From: Bradyrhizobium sp. BTAi1
Lineage (GTDB): Bacteria > Pseudomonadota > Alphaproteobacteria > Rhizobiales > Xanthobacteraceae
Assembly: GCF_000015165.1 (NCBI RefSeq)
Contig: NC_009485.1
Location: 3,925,501 to 3,989,500 of the forward strand
Length of the DNA stretch: 64,000 nt
Reading direction: 5' to 3'
Part shown: positions 1-6,968 of the stretch, piece after piece
Layout of the letters: every line of letters begins with the position of its first letter
Numbering within the stretch: the stretch's first letter is position 1
The notes under the pieces: model-generated
The model's input: only the letters and a program-made list of their open reading frames with translations
What the model was told of the DNA's origin: nothing
The model's database searches: none
Position numbers and translations under genes: made by a program

Positions 1-825
1 TTCGGGCTCGAAGTCCGGCGCATGCCGCGCCGCCGTGATGAACCGATACGGCAGGACCCGGTCCGTCCGCATCGCCGCGATCGCATCCGCGATCGTCGCG
101 CGCGGCACACCGGCCTGTTGCATCAGACGCAGGTTGCGCAGCAACGCCAGCGCTCCGAGCCGCTTCTCGTCGAGCAGCCGCTCGAAGCTCGCACGCTTGT
201 CCGCGCCGGCCGACAGCGCCACCTCCCAGGTATCGGGCGAGGGTAGCTCGCCATCGACGAGCTGCTTCCACACCGCCTCCTGGGCGGCGTCCTTCGGCCT
301 GGCGTGAACCAGGAACAGGACGTCGCGGAGCCGCACCGGCCCCTCGCGGTCATACTTCGCGAGCTGATAGGCGTCGAACTTGCCGAACGCCTTCGCCAGC
401 CCCTTCTTGACCTGTGCCGACACCGGCTGCCGCTTGCGCTGCTGCTGCGGCCCCAGCGAGTCCGCCCAGTAGATCGCCAGCAGCTCCGTCATCTCGTCCG
501 GGCGCTGGATGATGCGCGCCAGCGTCTCGGCCACCAGCGCACGGTGCGACGGCAGCCGCGCCATCTCGCGGGCGACGAGCAGCGGCGCGTGCCGCAGCTT
601 CATCTCTTCGCGCGCACGCACCGCGAGCTGAGCGACCTCGCTCGGTGCGACCAGCGGGACCAGCGCCTTGATCCGGTCGGCGATCGCGACCCCGTCCTCG
701 TAGAACTGGTCCTCCCACAACAGACAGCTCATCAGCGTGCGCTGCAGCGCCTGCGCAGGCGCGAGCTGTCGGGACGGCGCACCCTCATGGGTGAAGGCGC
801 GCAGGAACGTGTTGAGCCTGACCAT
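1..825 (-). CDS. rsr: Ro60-family TROVE-domain RNA-binding protein (C-terminus beyond window)
   Basis: This gene runs off the left edge; 275 N-terminal residues are visible. They read as a helical TROVE domain, the HEAT-repeat ring with which Ro proteins hold Y RNAs and misfolded or decaying RNAs. Typical stretches are LMSCLLWEDQFYEDG near residue 30, LVAREMARLPSHRALVAETL in the middle, and RTDRVLPYRFITAARH near residue 260. The C-terminal von Willebrand A domain expected in the family would lie outside the window. The start at 825 is supported by a GAGGAGG ribosome site seven bases upstream. The gene lies just downstream, on the same strand, of four Y-RNA-like units (922-1607), the classic partner of bacterial Ro. 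Family assignment is strong; the role in RNA quality control or stress recovery is inferred from relatives. Confidence 0.88.
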   Translation of the reverse strand, partial: MVRLNTFLRAFTHEGAPSRQLAPAQALQRTLMSCLLWEDQFYEDGVAIADRIKALVPLVAPSEVAQLAVRAREEMKLRHAPLLVAREMARLPSHRALVAETLARIIQRPDEMTELLAIYWADSLGPQQQRKRQPVSAQVKKGLAKAFGKFDAYQLAKYDREGPVRLRDVLFLVHARPKDAAQEAVWKQLVDGELPSPDTWEVALSAGADKRASFERLLDEKRLGALALLRNLRLMQQAGVPRATIADAIAAMRTDRVLPYRFITAARHAPDFEPE

Positions 826-862
826 GATGGCCTCCTCGGGTTGGGTTGATGATGGATGGAAT

Positions 863-878
863 GGCCGGAGGACCGGCC
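863..878 (-). other. Hairpin between Y RNA array and rsr
   Basis: A perfect 6-bp GGCCGG/CCGGCC stem with a UCCU loop sits between the last Y RNA unit and the rsr ribosome site. No U-tract follows it, so it is not a standard intrinsic terminator. It could stabilise a processed RNA end or reduce read-through into rsr. Confidence 0.4.
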
Positions 879-921
879 GGCTCCGCGTGGTCGGTTTGGA
901 GATCACGCGTTGCAGGGACCG

Positions 922-1077
922 CGCGCCGGGAACGGGCGAATGCTGAGCTCCGCTCCATTTGCGTGGAGCAGATAGTGCTCTGCCACTGAGCTACCGGCGC
1001 ATGGAACGCCGGGTGGGACTCGAACCCACGACCTCTCGATTAACAGTCGAAGTATCAGCACTCCTCACCACGGCGCG
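922..1077 (-). ncRNA. Y RNA unit 1: YrlA-class, permuted tRNA-like, Asn-type anticodon loop
   Basis: On the minus strand the ends pair: 1077-1071 with 928-922 (7 bp) and 1063-1055 with 946-938 (9 bp, one G-U). An internal loop separates them, UGGUGAG (1070-1064) opposite GCCCGUUCC (937-929). Inside is a tRNA in permuted order. First comes an anticodon-type arm 1051-1035 with loop CUGUUAA, as in tRNA-Asn(GUU), then a five-base variable loop AGGUC and a T arm 1029-1013 with loop UUCGAGU. The 3' acceptor strand (1012-1006) follows, then U, an encoded CCA (1004-1002) and one U. The 5' acceptor strand (1000-994), UA and a D arm 991-977 with conserved GG and A come last. An extra hairpin at 969-952 precedes the closing stem. 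This is the tRNA mimicry known for YrlA Y RNAs, whose Ro partner is encoded next door. Confidence 0.75.
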
Positions 1078-1116
1078 TGGATGAGCTGGCGCAGCAAACA
1101 TCTGCACCGTAACGAC

Positions 1117-1138
1117 GTGATCGTTCGAAAACGATCAC
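1117..1138 (-). other. UUCG-capped hairpin between Y RNA units 2 and 1
   Basis: A perfect 9-bp stem (1138-1130 with 1125-1117) is closed by a UUCG tetraloop on the minus strand, in the 75-base spacer between units 2 and 1. No U-run follows. It may mark an RNA processing point or a weak terminator in a common precursor. Confidence 0.5.
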
Positions 1139-1152
1139 CGTTTGATATCGAC

Positions 1153-1310
1153 CACGAGCCGGGAACGGACGACGACTGAGATCCGGTCCACCGAGAATGG
1201 ACCGGAAAGCGCTCTGTCCTCTGAGCTACCGGCAGAACGCCGGGCGGGATTCGAACCCGCGACCTCTCGCGTGAAAGGCGAAGTAACAGTCATCTTCACC
1301 ACGGCTCGTG
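1153..1310 (-). ncRNA. Y RNA unit 2: YrlA-class, permuted tRNA-like, Glu-type anticodon loop
   Basis: The layout matches unit 1. A perfect 9-bp outer helix joins 1310-1302 to 1161-1153. The internal loop is UGGUGAA (1301-1295) opposite GUCCGUUCC (1170-1162), and an inner 8-bp helix pairs 1294-1287 with 1178-1171. Within are an anticodon-type arm 1282-1266 with loop CUUUCAC, as in tRNA-Glu(UUC), variable loop AGGUC, and T arm 1260-1244 with loop UUCGAAU. The acceptor-like helix is closed by a GUUCU loop (1243-1239 with 1233-1229), followed by UA and D arm 1226-1211. A strong 9-bp hairpin (1206-1182) sits where a second arm enters the junction. Unlike unit 1 there is no CCA. Outer and inner helices differ in sequence from unit 1 but keep pairing, which is compensatory evidence for the fold. 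Confidence 0.77.
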
Positions 1311-1319
1311 GATGACGTC

Positions 1320-1398
1320 GGCGGGGAATCGGCGATGCTGTTGCTGCCCTGTTCGGGCGCTCGGTTTCAACGAAGTAACAGACATCTTCACCACCGCC
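1320..1398 (-). ncRNA. Y RNA unit 3: short form without T and D arms
   Basis: A 79-base unit has the same frame as its neighbours: outer helix 1398-1394 with 1324-1320, and internal loop UGGUGAA (1393-1387) opposite GCCGAUUCC (1333-1325). The inner helix pairs 1386-1383 with 1337-1334 and 1381-1377 with 1342-1338, with one bulged U. The head holds only a small arm with a seven-base loop UUGAAAC, resembling a Phe-type GAA anticodon arm and beginning with the ACUUCG shared with units 1 and 2, and a GCCC/GGGC hairpin. It ends nine bases before unit 2, so the units probably come from one precursor. It looks like a minimal Y RNA that keeps the putative Ro-binding stem but lost the T/D module. Confidence 0.6.
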
Positions 1399-1404
1399 TT
1401 GGCC

Positions 1405-1422
1405 GCCCGGCCGTGGCCGGGC
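1405..1422 (-). other. GC-rich hairpin between Y RNA units 4 and 3
   Basis: GCCCGGCC and GGCCGGGC are perfect complements separated by two bases, giving a very stable 7-8 bp hairpin between units 4 and 3. No U-tract follows on either strand. Its position parallels the UUCG hairpin between units 2 and 1. Confidence 0.45.
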
Positions 1423-1437
1423 GACGATAGATGGCAT

Positions 1438-1607
1438 GCTGGGGAACGGGCAATCACGGCAATACGACGATCGAAACGCAGGCTTGGCGCGAGGCCTCAC
1501 CGCAACCCGCGACTCACCCGTCTCGCTTGACGGATTCCACGGTACGATCGATCGAAGGCGGCGCGTGGCCGCATTGGCGCGAAGGATCCGCGATCTTCAC
1601 CACCAGC
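1438..1607 (-). ncRNA. Y RNA unit 4: large form, head not tRNA-like
   Basis: The first unit of the array has outer helix 1607-1603 with 1442-1438. Its internal loop is UGGUGAA (1602-1596) opposite GCCCGUUCC (1451-1443), the latter identical to unit 1. The inner 8-bp helix pairs 1595-1588 with 1459-1452 and includes two G-U pairs. The head of about 128 bases is GC-rich and clearly structured by eye, but I cannot find T or D arms in it. The shared internal loop is the reason to group it with units 1-3. Its effector partner, if any, would differ from that of the tRNA-like units. Exact ends are uncertain. Confidence 0.5.
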
Positions 1608-1610
1608 AGC

Positions 1611-1697
1611 TCCCGGCCGCGAACGGCCGGGAATTGAAATCACTTGTCTGCGGCGCCACAGGGCGCCGCGTGGTGCGAGCTCTCAAGCAAGCTCGCT
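1611..1697 (-). other. Cluster of three hairpins upstream of the Y RNA array
   Basis: Three perfect stems lie in a row: 1611-1632 (9 bp, UUCG loop on the minus strand), 1650-1669 (8 bp, four-base loop) and 1676-1697 (7 bp, eight-base loop). They sit just 5' of unit 4. They may belong to the leader of the precursor RNA or to a further structured RNA. No promoter could be recognised with confidence. Confidence 0.4.
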
Positions 1698-2211
1698 CTG
1701 TCATCGGTGTCCGGCTCGACGCCTCGTTCCCTCCGACAGGCCCCGCGCGCTTAGGCCGCGCATCACCTGCGCGAGCCCCGGGATCCGGGTCTCCCGTTCC
1801 GGCAGATCGCCGGCACTTCCGTTGCTGTTCGCCGTGCAGCCAACTCGCGTGAGGGCAATAAAAAACCCTCCGGAGCGGCTGGCTCGGGAGGGTCCGTGTG
1901 ATGCGGACTTCATGGATCCTGCTTCAAGCAAGACCGCTCCCCCGAGCATGGCGTGCGCCATCCACCGGCGCAAAGCCGTTGGCGGTGCAAATCTTATGTT
2001 CATAGCCGAAGGACATCGTCGTGCTCATCTTTGTCGCGGGCGCAATCGCTCGCGAGGCCGCGGGACATACGCGGCTTTGATGTTGCTGTCAACAGCGATC
2101 GAGCTATCTATGAGTTGGTTGTTGCAGATGTTGATCTGCAACAACGCGCCGGCGCAGGTCACCGCTATCGTGATCCCAGGTCACATTGCGGCGAATTCGC
2201 GAGCGCGTTCG
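1698..2211. other. Intergenic stretch with no supported gene
   Basis: Between the hairpin cluster and the oxidoreductase start I see no convincing coding region on either strand. The only clear signal is the minus-strand intrinsic terminator at 1857-1893. A small RNA could lie between it and the oxidoreductase start, transcribed leftward. Confidence 0.4.
1857..1893 (-). terminator. Intrinsic terminator with no visible upstream gene
   Basis: On the minus strand ACCCTCC (1893-1887) pairs with GGAGGGT (1871-1865), extended inside by GAGC/GCTC around a five-base loop. A run of T with one A follows (1864-1857). This is a textbook intrinsic terminator for leftward transcription. No minus-strand gene precedes it, so it may end an unannotated small RNA starting between 1894 and 2211. 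Confidence 0.65.
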
Positions 2212-3291
2212 ATGAACCGACGGCAGATTTTGTTAGGAGCGGGCGGCGCCCTTGCGGCCGCGGCGTGCGGCACCGGCGCATGGCGCGCAGCGACGGGAAC
2301 GATGAGTTCTTATGACGACTACAGCGCGCGGCTGCGCGCGCCGCTGTCGTCCGACATTGCTGACGTGATCCGCTATGCGACGCTCGCAGCGAACAGTCAC
2401 AACACGCAGCCCTGGCGCTTTCGCGTGAGCCGCGATGCGATCGAGATCGGGCCCGATGTGTCGCGGCGGACGCCGGCGGTCGATCCCGACGACCATCATT
2501 TGTTTGTCAGCCTGGGCTGCGCCGCCGCCAATCTCGCGATCGCCGCCGCGGCGGCCGGATATCAAGGCGAGCTTGCGATCGACGGCCAGACGATCCGCTA
2601 CGATTTCGTCAAGGGCGCGCCCCATGAGGATCGGCTGCTTGCGGCGATCGTGCGCCGGCAGTCGACGCGGACCGCGTATGACGGCCGCGCGGTGCCGCCG
2701 GGCGATCTCGCGGCGCTGCAGAGCGCTGCAGCGGTGCCGGGTGTCGATCTCGCTCTGGTCACCGATCCCGCCCGTATCGCTGCCATCCGCGATCTCGTCG
2801 TGGCCGGCAATGACACGCAGATGCGCGATGTCGCGTTCATGCGTGAGCTCAAGCGTTGGATCCGCTTCAATCCGCACAGCGCGATGATGACCGGCGACGG
2901 TCTGTTCGCTGCGGCGAGCGGCAACCCGTCCTTGCCGACTGCGCTTGGCGGCGTTGCCTTCGACCGCCTGTTCGATGCCGCGGCCGAGAACGACAAATAT
3001 GCCCGCCAGATCGCGTCCTCCGCGGGACTTGTCGTGTTCGCGGCCGAGCGGGCCGATCCGTCGCATTGGATCAGGGTGGGGCAGGCCTGCCAGCGCTTCG
3101 CGCTCGAAGCGACGCGGCTCGGGCTCAAGCTTGCGTTCATCAACCAGCCAGTCGAGGTGGCGTCGTTGCGGCCCGAGCTGGCGCGCGTGGTCGGAACCAC
3201 CCGGCGGCCGGATCTCGTGCTGCGCTTCGGCTATGGTCCGGCGCTGCCCTTTGCGCCGCGGCGGCCGGTGTCGCAGGTGCTGAGTTCATGA
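2212..3291 (+). CDS. Acg-family nitroreductase-like FMN oxidoreductase with Tat-type leader
   Basis: A 359-residue protein. The motif AANSHNTQPWRF near residue 60 is characteristic of the Acg/nitroreductase group of flavin-binding proteins, and the C-terminal PDLVLRFGYG is also typical. The N-terminus MNRRQILLGAGGALAAAA carries a twin-arginine-like pair followed by a hydrophobic segment, suggesting export or membrane anchoring. The start at 2212 was chosen because the leader begins there; upstream in-frame sequence does not look like protein. Substrate is unknown; relatives are linked to redox or dormancy stress. The gene stands alone between the Y RNA region and a small hypothetical gene. 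Confidence 0.75.
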   Translation: MNRRQILLGAGGALAAAACGTGAWRAATGTMSSYDDYSARLRAPLSSDIADVIRYATLAANSHNTQPWRFRVSRDAIEIGPDVSRRTPAVDPDDHHLFVSLGCAAANLAIAAAAAGYQGELAIDGQTIRYDFVKGAPHEDRLLAAIVRRQSTRTAYDGRAVPPGDLAALQSAAAVPGVDLALVTDPARIAAIRDLVVAGNDTQMRDVAFMRELKRWIRFNPHSAMMTGDGLFAAASGNPSLPTALGGVAFDRLFDAAAENDKYARQIASSAGLVVFAAERADPSHWIRVGQACQRFALEATRLGLKLAFINQPVEVASLRPELARVVGTTRRPDLVLRFGYGPALPFAPRRPVSQVLSS

Positions 3292-3307
3292 GTCGTTCCT
3301 GTCAATC

Positions 3308-3598
3308 TTGACGGATTTGCGACTCGATGCATTGCTTCGTGACATGTTCGAGAACACCCGATTGGCACGCATGAGCGACGGGCATTATTGCCTGGTGCGC
3401 GACCTTGGCCTGGTCAAGGGCGGCAAGGGCATGCGTCATCACGAGGTGGTGGTGGATTTCAGCGCCCGCGGCATGAAGGTGCTCGCGAAGCAGGGCGCCT
3501 CGGCGCTGATGCGCCGCGTCGCGGCAAAGCTGGCGCAGCATGAAGCGACCTCGAAGCTGCCGGCGTTGCTGCGCGTGCGCCTGCGCGAGCCGCAATAG
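3308..3598 (+). CDS. Small conserved-looking hypothetical protein
   Basis: An open frame of 96 residues starts 16 bases after the oxidoreductase stop. It begins with TTG at 3308; the first ATG would be at 3344. The product is basic and helical (MRRVAAKLAQHEATSKL near the C-terminus), has no signal peptide and no domain I recognise. Codon use matches its neighbours, which favours a real gene. Function unknown. Confidence 0.5.
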   Translation: MTDLRLDALLRDMFENTRLARMSDGHYCLVRDLGLVKGGKGMRHHEVVVDFSARGMKVLAKQGASALMRRVAAKLAQHEATSKLPALLRVRLREPQ

Positions 3599-3601
3599 CA
3601 C

Positions 3602-3982
3602 TTATCGACTTCGCCGTCCGTTGTTGCCGATCGGCGGCCGCGGCACGTAAGGGCTGTCCGGATTGACGTCGAGTTCGACATCGGCCACGCAATATTGCGG
3701 CTGGGAATGGCTGCGCCCCGAATGCCAGCGTCCCTCGCGCAGCTCGACCTCGCTCATGCCGCTGATGTCGAAACATTTCCATTGGCCGCCCGGTGGCAGG
3801 CCGCGGCTCGCGCCGCCGGCGAACTGGAACCCGAGCACGCGCTCGCGCCCGCCGCTATGGCCGAGGATGATCGGGCACAGCGCGCGGGCGAAACCCCGAT
3901 CCATGCACAGGACCTGCTGGCGCGTGCGCATCGCCTGCATGATCATCTGGTAGGTTGCACTGGGCACGCCGAGTCTCCGCAC
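3602..3982 (-). CDS. Hypothetical protein
   Basis: A 126-residue frame converges on the preceding gene with three bases between stops. It contains scattered cysteines (LCMDRG, LCPIILG, KCFDISG, QYCVADV) and a proline-rich tail, YVPRPPIGNN. I do not recognise the family. The frame looks coding and the opposite frames are less plausible. A later start at the internal methionines (MIMQAM) is possible. Confidence 0.5.
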   Translation of the reverse strand: MRRLGVPSATYQMIMQAMRTRQQVLCMDRGFARALCPIILGHSGGRERVLGFQFAGGASRGLPPGGQWKCFDISGMSEVELREGRWHSGRSHSQPQYCVADVELDVNPDSPYVPRPPIGNNGRRSR

Positions 3983-4091
3983 ATGACAGCATCATAAGAC
4001 CGGCGCGCAACGGCGGTTCCGCATCATGCCTTGCAGCAGGGGCGTCCGGCCTTAGATTGATGCAACCGATGTCAGCGCGAGCACAGCCACA

Positions 4092-4796
4092 ATGTCCGAT
4101 CTTTCCAGCTTCCCGATCACCAAGCGCTGGCCGGCGCAGCATTCCGACCGCATCCAGCTCTATTCACTGCCGACGCCGAATGGCGTGAAGGTCTCGATCA
4201 TGCTGGAGGAGACGGGTCTACCTTATGAGCCGCATGCGATCGATTTCGGCAAGGACCACCAGAAGACCCCCGAATTTCTCTCGCTCAATCCGAACGGCAA
4301 GATTCCGGCGATCATCGATCCCAATGGCCCCGGCGACAAGCCCCTCGGCCTGTTCGAGTCCGGCGCAATCCTGCAGTACCTGGCCGAGAAGACCGGACAA
4401 TTCCTTCCCGCCGATCCGGCGCGGCGCTGGCAGACCCTGCAATGGCTGCATTTCCAGATGGGTGGCATCGGGCCGATGTTCGGCCAGCTCGGCTTCTTCC
4501 ACAAATTCGCCGGCCGTGAGTACGAGGACAAGCGCCCGCTGCAGCGCTATGTCGCCGAGAGCAAGCGGCTGCTCGGCGTGCTCGAGGCCCGGCTCGATGG
4601 CCGGCAATGGATCATGGACGCCGACTACACCATCGCCGACATTGCGACGCTCGGCTGGGTGCGCAATCTGATCGGCTTTTATGGCGCGCGCGAGTTGGTG
4701 GCGTTCGACGAGCTGACGCACGTGCCGGCCTGGCTGGAGCGCGGCCTGGCACGGCCGGCGGTGCAACGCGGGCTGGAGATCCCGAAGCGGCCGTGA
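4092..4796 (+). CDS. Glutathione S-transferase, YghU/Nu-class-like
   Basis: A 234-residue cytosolic GST. The thioredoxin-like N-terminal half includes RIQLYSLPTPNGVKVSIMLE, the cis-proline segment NGKIPAIIDP and the glutathione gamma-glutamyl contact ESGAILQYLAEK. The helical C-terminal half carries the N-capping-type segment YTIADIATLGWVRN. The PTPNG start of the active-site loop resembles the YghU/YfcG disulfide-reductase GSTs rather than classic transferases. The stop overlaps the next start by four bases (GTGA), so the two are translationally coupled. Confidence 0.85.
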   Translation: MSDLSSFPITKRWPAQHSDRIQLYSLPTPNGVKVSIMLEETGLPYEPHAIDFGKDHQKTPEFLSLNPNGKIPAIIDPNGPGDKPLGLFESGAILQYLAEKTGQFLPADPARRWQTLQWLHFQMGGIGPMFGQLGFFHKFAGREYEDKRPLQRYVAESKRLLGVLEARLDGRQWIMDADYTIADIATLGWVRNLIGFYGARELVAFDELTHVPAWLERGLARPAVQRGLEIPKRP

Positions 4797-5773
4797 TCGT
4801 CAGCGAAGCCGATTTCGAAAATCGCCTGGACGAGGTGATGTCGGCGCCCGCCCTGGCGGGCGACGGCGTGCTCGGCCCGGACAGCGTGATGTGGCGCGTT
4901 CATCGCGAGGCGGCGCTGTTTCTCGGCGCCGGGCGGGCGCTGCTGCTGCAGCTCGCCCATCCCTGGGTGGCGGCCGGAATCGCCGAGCAGTCGAAAGTGT
5001 TCGCCGATCCGCTGGGCCGTTTTCACCGCACCTTCAGCATCGTCTACACGATGGTGTTCGGCACGCGCGCGCAGGCGGTCGCGGTGGCGCGCCGGCTGTA
5101 TCGGCGTCATGCCGCCGTCGACGGCGTGATGCCGGAGACGGTTGGACCGTTCGCGGCGGGGTCGCGCTATCGTGCCAACGATGTCGAGGCGCTGCGCTGG
5201 GTCCATGCCACGCTGGTCGAGACCGCGATGATGTCCTACGGCCTGCTGTGTCCACCGCTCGCGGCGGCCGAGCGCGAGCAATATTGGCGTGAGGCGATGC
5301 GCTTCGCGCGCCTGTTCGGGATTCCGCACGACATGCTGCCGCGCGACTGGGACGCGTTCAAGGCCTACACCGCCGGGATGATGGCGTCGGAGACGCTCAC
5401 GGTCAGCACGGCCGCGCGCGATATCGCGCGGCGCATCTTCTCCGGCGAGGCGACTCTGATCGGGCCGCCGCGCTGGTTCACCGCGCTGACCGCGGAGATG
5501 CTGCCCGAGCGGCTGCGGCTCGCGTTCGACCTGCCTCATGGAGAGCGCGAACGGCGCAGCGCTGCGCGGGCCCGCGTCTGGCTGCCACGGGCCTACGCAA
5601 TGCTGCCGGACCGGTTGCGGACCGTCGGTCCCTATCAGGAAGCGATGGCGCGCATCCGCGGCAATGCTTGCCCGCCGTTCACGCGGCTGCTCAACCGCGC
5701 CTGGATTGGACAGCCGCTGATGCCAGCCGCGGGCGCTGGCGCCGCAACGCCGCAGCGCAAGGCTTCCGGTTGA
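4793..5773 (+). CDS. MpaB-type (DUF2236) oxygenase-like protein
   Basis: A 326-residue protein starting with GTG inside the stop of the GST gene. The segment LLLQLAHPWVAAGIAEQSKV followed by DPLGRFHRTFSIVYTMVFG is the hallmark of the DUF2236/MpaB family, haem-containing oxygenase-like proteins (latex-clearing protein and MpaB relatives). The histidine in AHPWV is the family's conserved residue. Coupling to a GST suggests a small detoxification or lipid-modification pair, but the substrate is unknown. Confidence 0.75.
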   Translation: MIVSEADFENRLDEVMSAPALAGDGVLGPDSVMWRVHREAALFLGAGRALLLQLAHPWVAAGIAEQSKVFADPLGRFHRTFSIVYTMVFGTRAQAVAVARRLYRRHAAVDGVMPETVGPFAAGSRYRANDVEALRWVHATLVETAMMSYGLLCPPLAAAEREQYWREAMRFARLFGIPHDMLPRDWDAFKAYTAGMMASETLTVSTAARDIARRIFSGEATLIGPPRWFTALTAEMLPERLRLAFDLPHGERERRSAARARVWLPRAYAMLPDRLRTVGPYQEAMARIRGNACPPFTRLLNRAWIGQPLMPAAGAGAATPQRKASG

Positions 5774-5885
5774 GGGGCGCCCGCCGCGATGCATCCTGTG
5801 AACGAGTTCACAGCAGGGCCTTGGCGCGTGCGTTACTTTGGCGGCCGCCAGCATCTGACGATGGAGTCTGCCCGCGGAGGACACG

Positions 5886-6476
5886 ATGGACGCGCTCACG
5901 CTTCTGATCATCCGCCACGCCGAGAAGCCTGATGGCGATGCGACCGGTCCGGGCCTGACGCACAAGGGCAAGGTGGATTCGAAGTCGCTGGTGATCTTCG
6001 GCTGGGAGCGGGCAGGGGCGTGGACGGCGCTGTTCGGTGCCGGGCTCGGCGGTTCGACCTATCCTGCGCCGCAGGCGGTCTATGCGGCCGATCCCGACAG
6101 CACCAAGGACGGCTCGGAACCGAGCCGGCGACCCTATGAGACGGTGCTGGACCTGGCGGCGCGCGTCGGCCTCGACAGGCCGAACACATCGTTTGCGAAG
6201 GGACAGGAAGCCGCGCTGGTCGACGCGCTGTTGCCGCTCGCCGGCACGGTGCTGGTCGCCTGGGAGCACAAGGCGATCATCTCCGACATCCTGCCGCGCC
6301 TGCCGGTCAGCAATGCCGACCAGTTGCCGACCCATTGGTCAGGCAAGCGCTTCGACGTGGTGCTGCGCCTCGATCGCGCTGCCGGCGCGACCGAGTTCGA
6401 GTTTCAGGAATTGTATCCGTGCCTGATGCCGGGAGATTCCACCAAGCCGCTGAAGAATGACCCGAAGGACGACTGA
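5886..6476 (+). CDS. Histidine phosphatase superfamily protein
   Basis: A 196-residue protein with the phosphohistidine motif RHAEKP at residues 10-15 and a second catalytic-type histidine in VAWEHKAI. It is a compact branch-2-like phosphoglycerate-mutase fold without signal peptide. Substrate cannot be predicted. The start follows a GGAGGACACG ribosome site. Confidence 0.7.
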   Translation: MDALTLLIIRHAEKPDGDATGPGLTHKGKVDSKSLVIFGWERAGAWTALFGAGLGGSTYPAPQAVYAADPDSTKDGSEPSRRPYETVLDLAARVGLDRPNTSFAKGQEAALVDALLPLAGTVLVAWEHKAIISDILPRLPVSNADQLPTHWSGKRFDVVLRLDRAAGATEFEFQELYPCLMPGDSTKPLKNDPKDD

Positions 6477-6549
6477 GAGAGATCATCGCGCCGTCGCTCG
6501 ATCAGGTCCAAATGGCATACGTTATTCTGTATCGGGATTCTGCATCTGG

Positions 6550-6750
6550 TCAGGCGAGAGCGAACGGCTCGCGGTCGCGCGAGTCCTCGACCCAGGCGTG
6601 AGCGGCGAACCATTCATGGTGGATGCGGCAGTGCGGGCAATAGGTGCGTGAGAAGAACACAGGCATGCGCTGAAAGCGTGCGGCCTCCATCTCCATCCCG
6701 GTCTCGATGCTGCGGCCGGTCTGCGTGCAACGTACCATGATCTTGCCCAT
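6550..6750 (-). CDS. Small CxxC protein, possible zinc-ribbon
   Basis: A 66-residue product beginning MGKIMVRCTQTG. It has one early cysteine and a TYCPHCRIHH motif, a layout suggesting a small metal-binding or redox protein. The start at 6750 has an AGGAGA ribosome site; the longer frame upstream lacks one. The open frame extends to 6930, but the start used here gives a cleaner protein. Function unknown. Confidence 0.6.
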   Translation of the reverse strand: MGKIMVRCTQTGRSIETGMEMEAARFQRMPVFFSRTYCPHCRIHHEWFAAHAWVEDSRDREPFALA

Positions 6751-6968
6751 CGCGGTCTCCTGTTCGCGCGCCAGATACGCCGGGGATGCGAAGAAAATGT
6801 AATGCTGAGCCGACAGTTTCGTGGCAAAGGTCCGGGTGAATTCCGACCGCGGAACGAAGCGTGTTTTCCGCATCAAAAGCCGGTGAATCGCACTGCAAAA
6901 TGCCGGGCCAATTGTCGCAACATGAGACATCCGTTGCGGTGCGACACGATTGTTTGAGGACGCAAGCC

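Noticed and set aside
304..849. Long plus-strand open frame over the Ro60 gene
   Set aside because: Arg/Leu-rich antisense frame typical of high-GC DNA; the minus strand encodes a clear TROVE domain.
977..1051. Ordinary tRNA-Asn gene on the minus strand
   Set aside because: All arms are present, but the 3' half precedes the 5' half and the unit is closed by extra pairing helices; a normal tRNA scan model would not fit.
1211..1282. Ordinary tRNA-Glu gene on the minus strand
   Set aside because: Same permuted order; the acceptor strands are joined by a five-base loop and no CCA is present.
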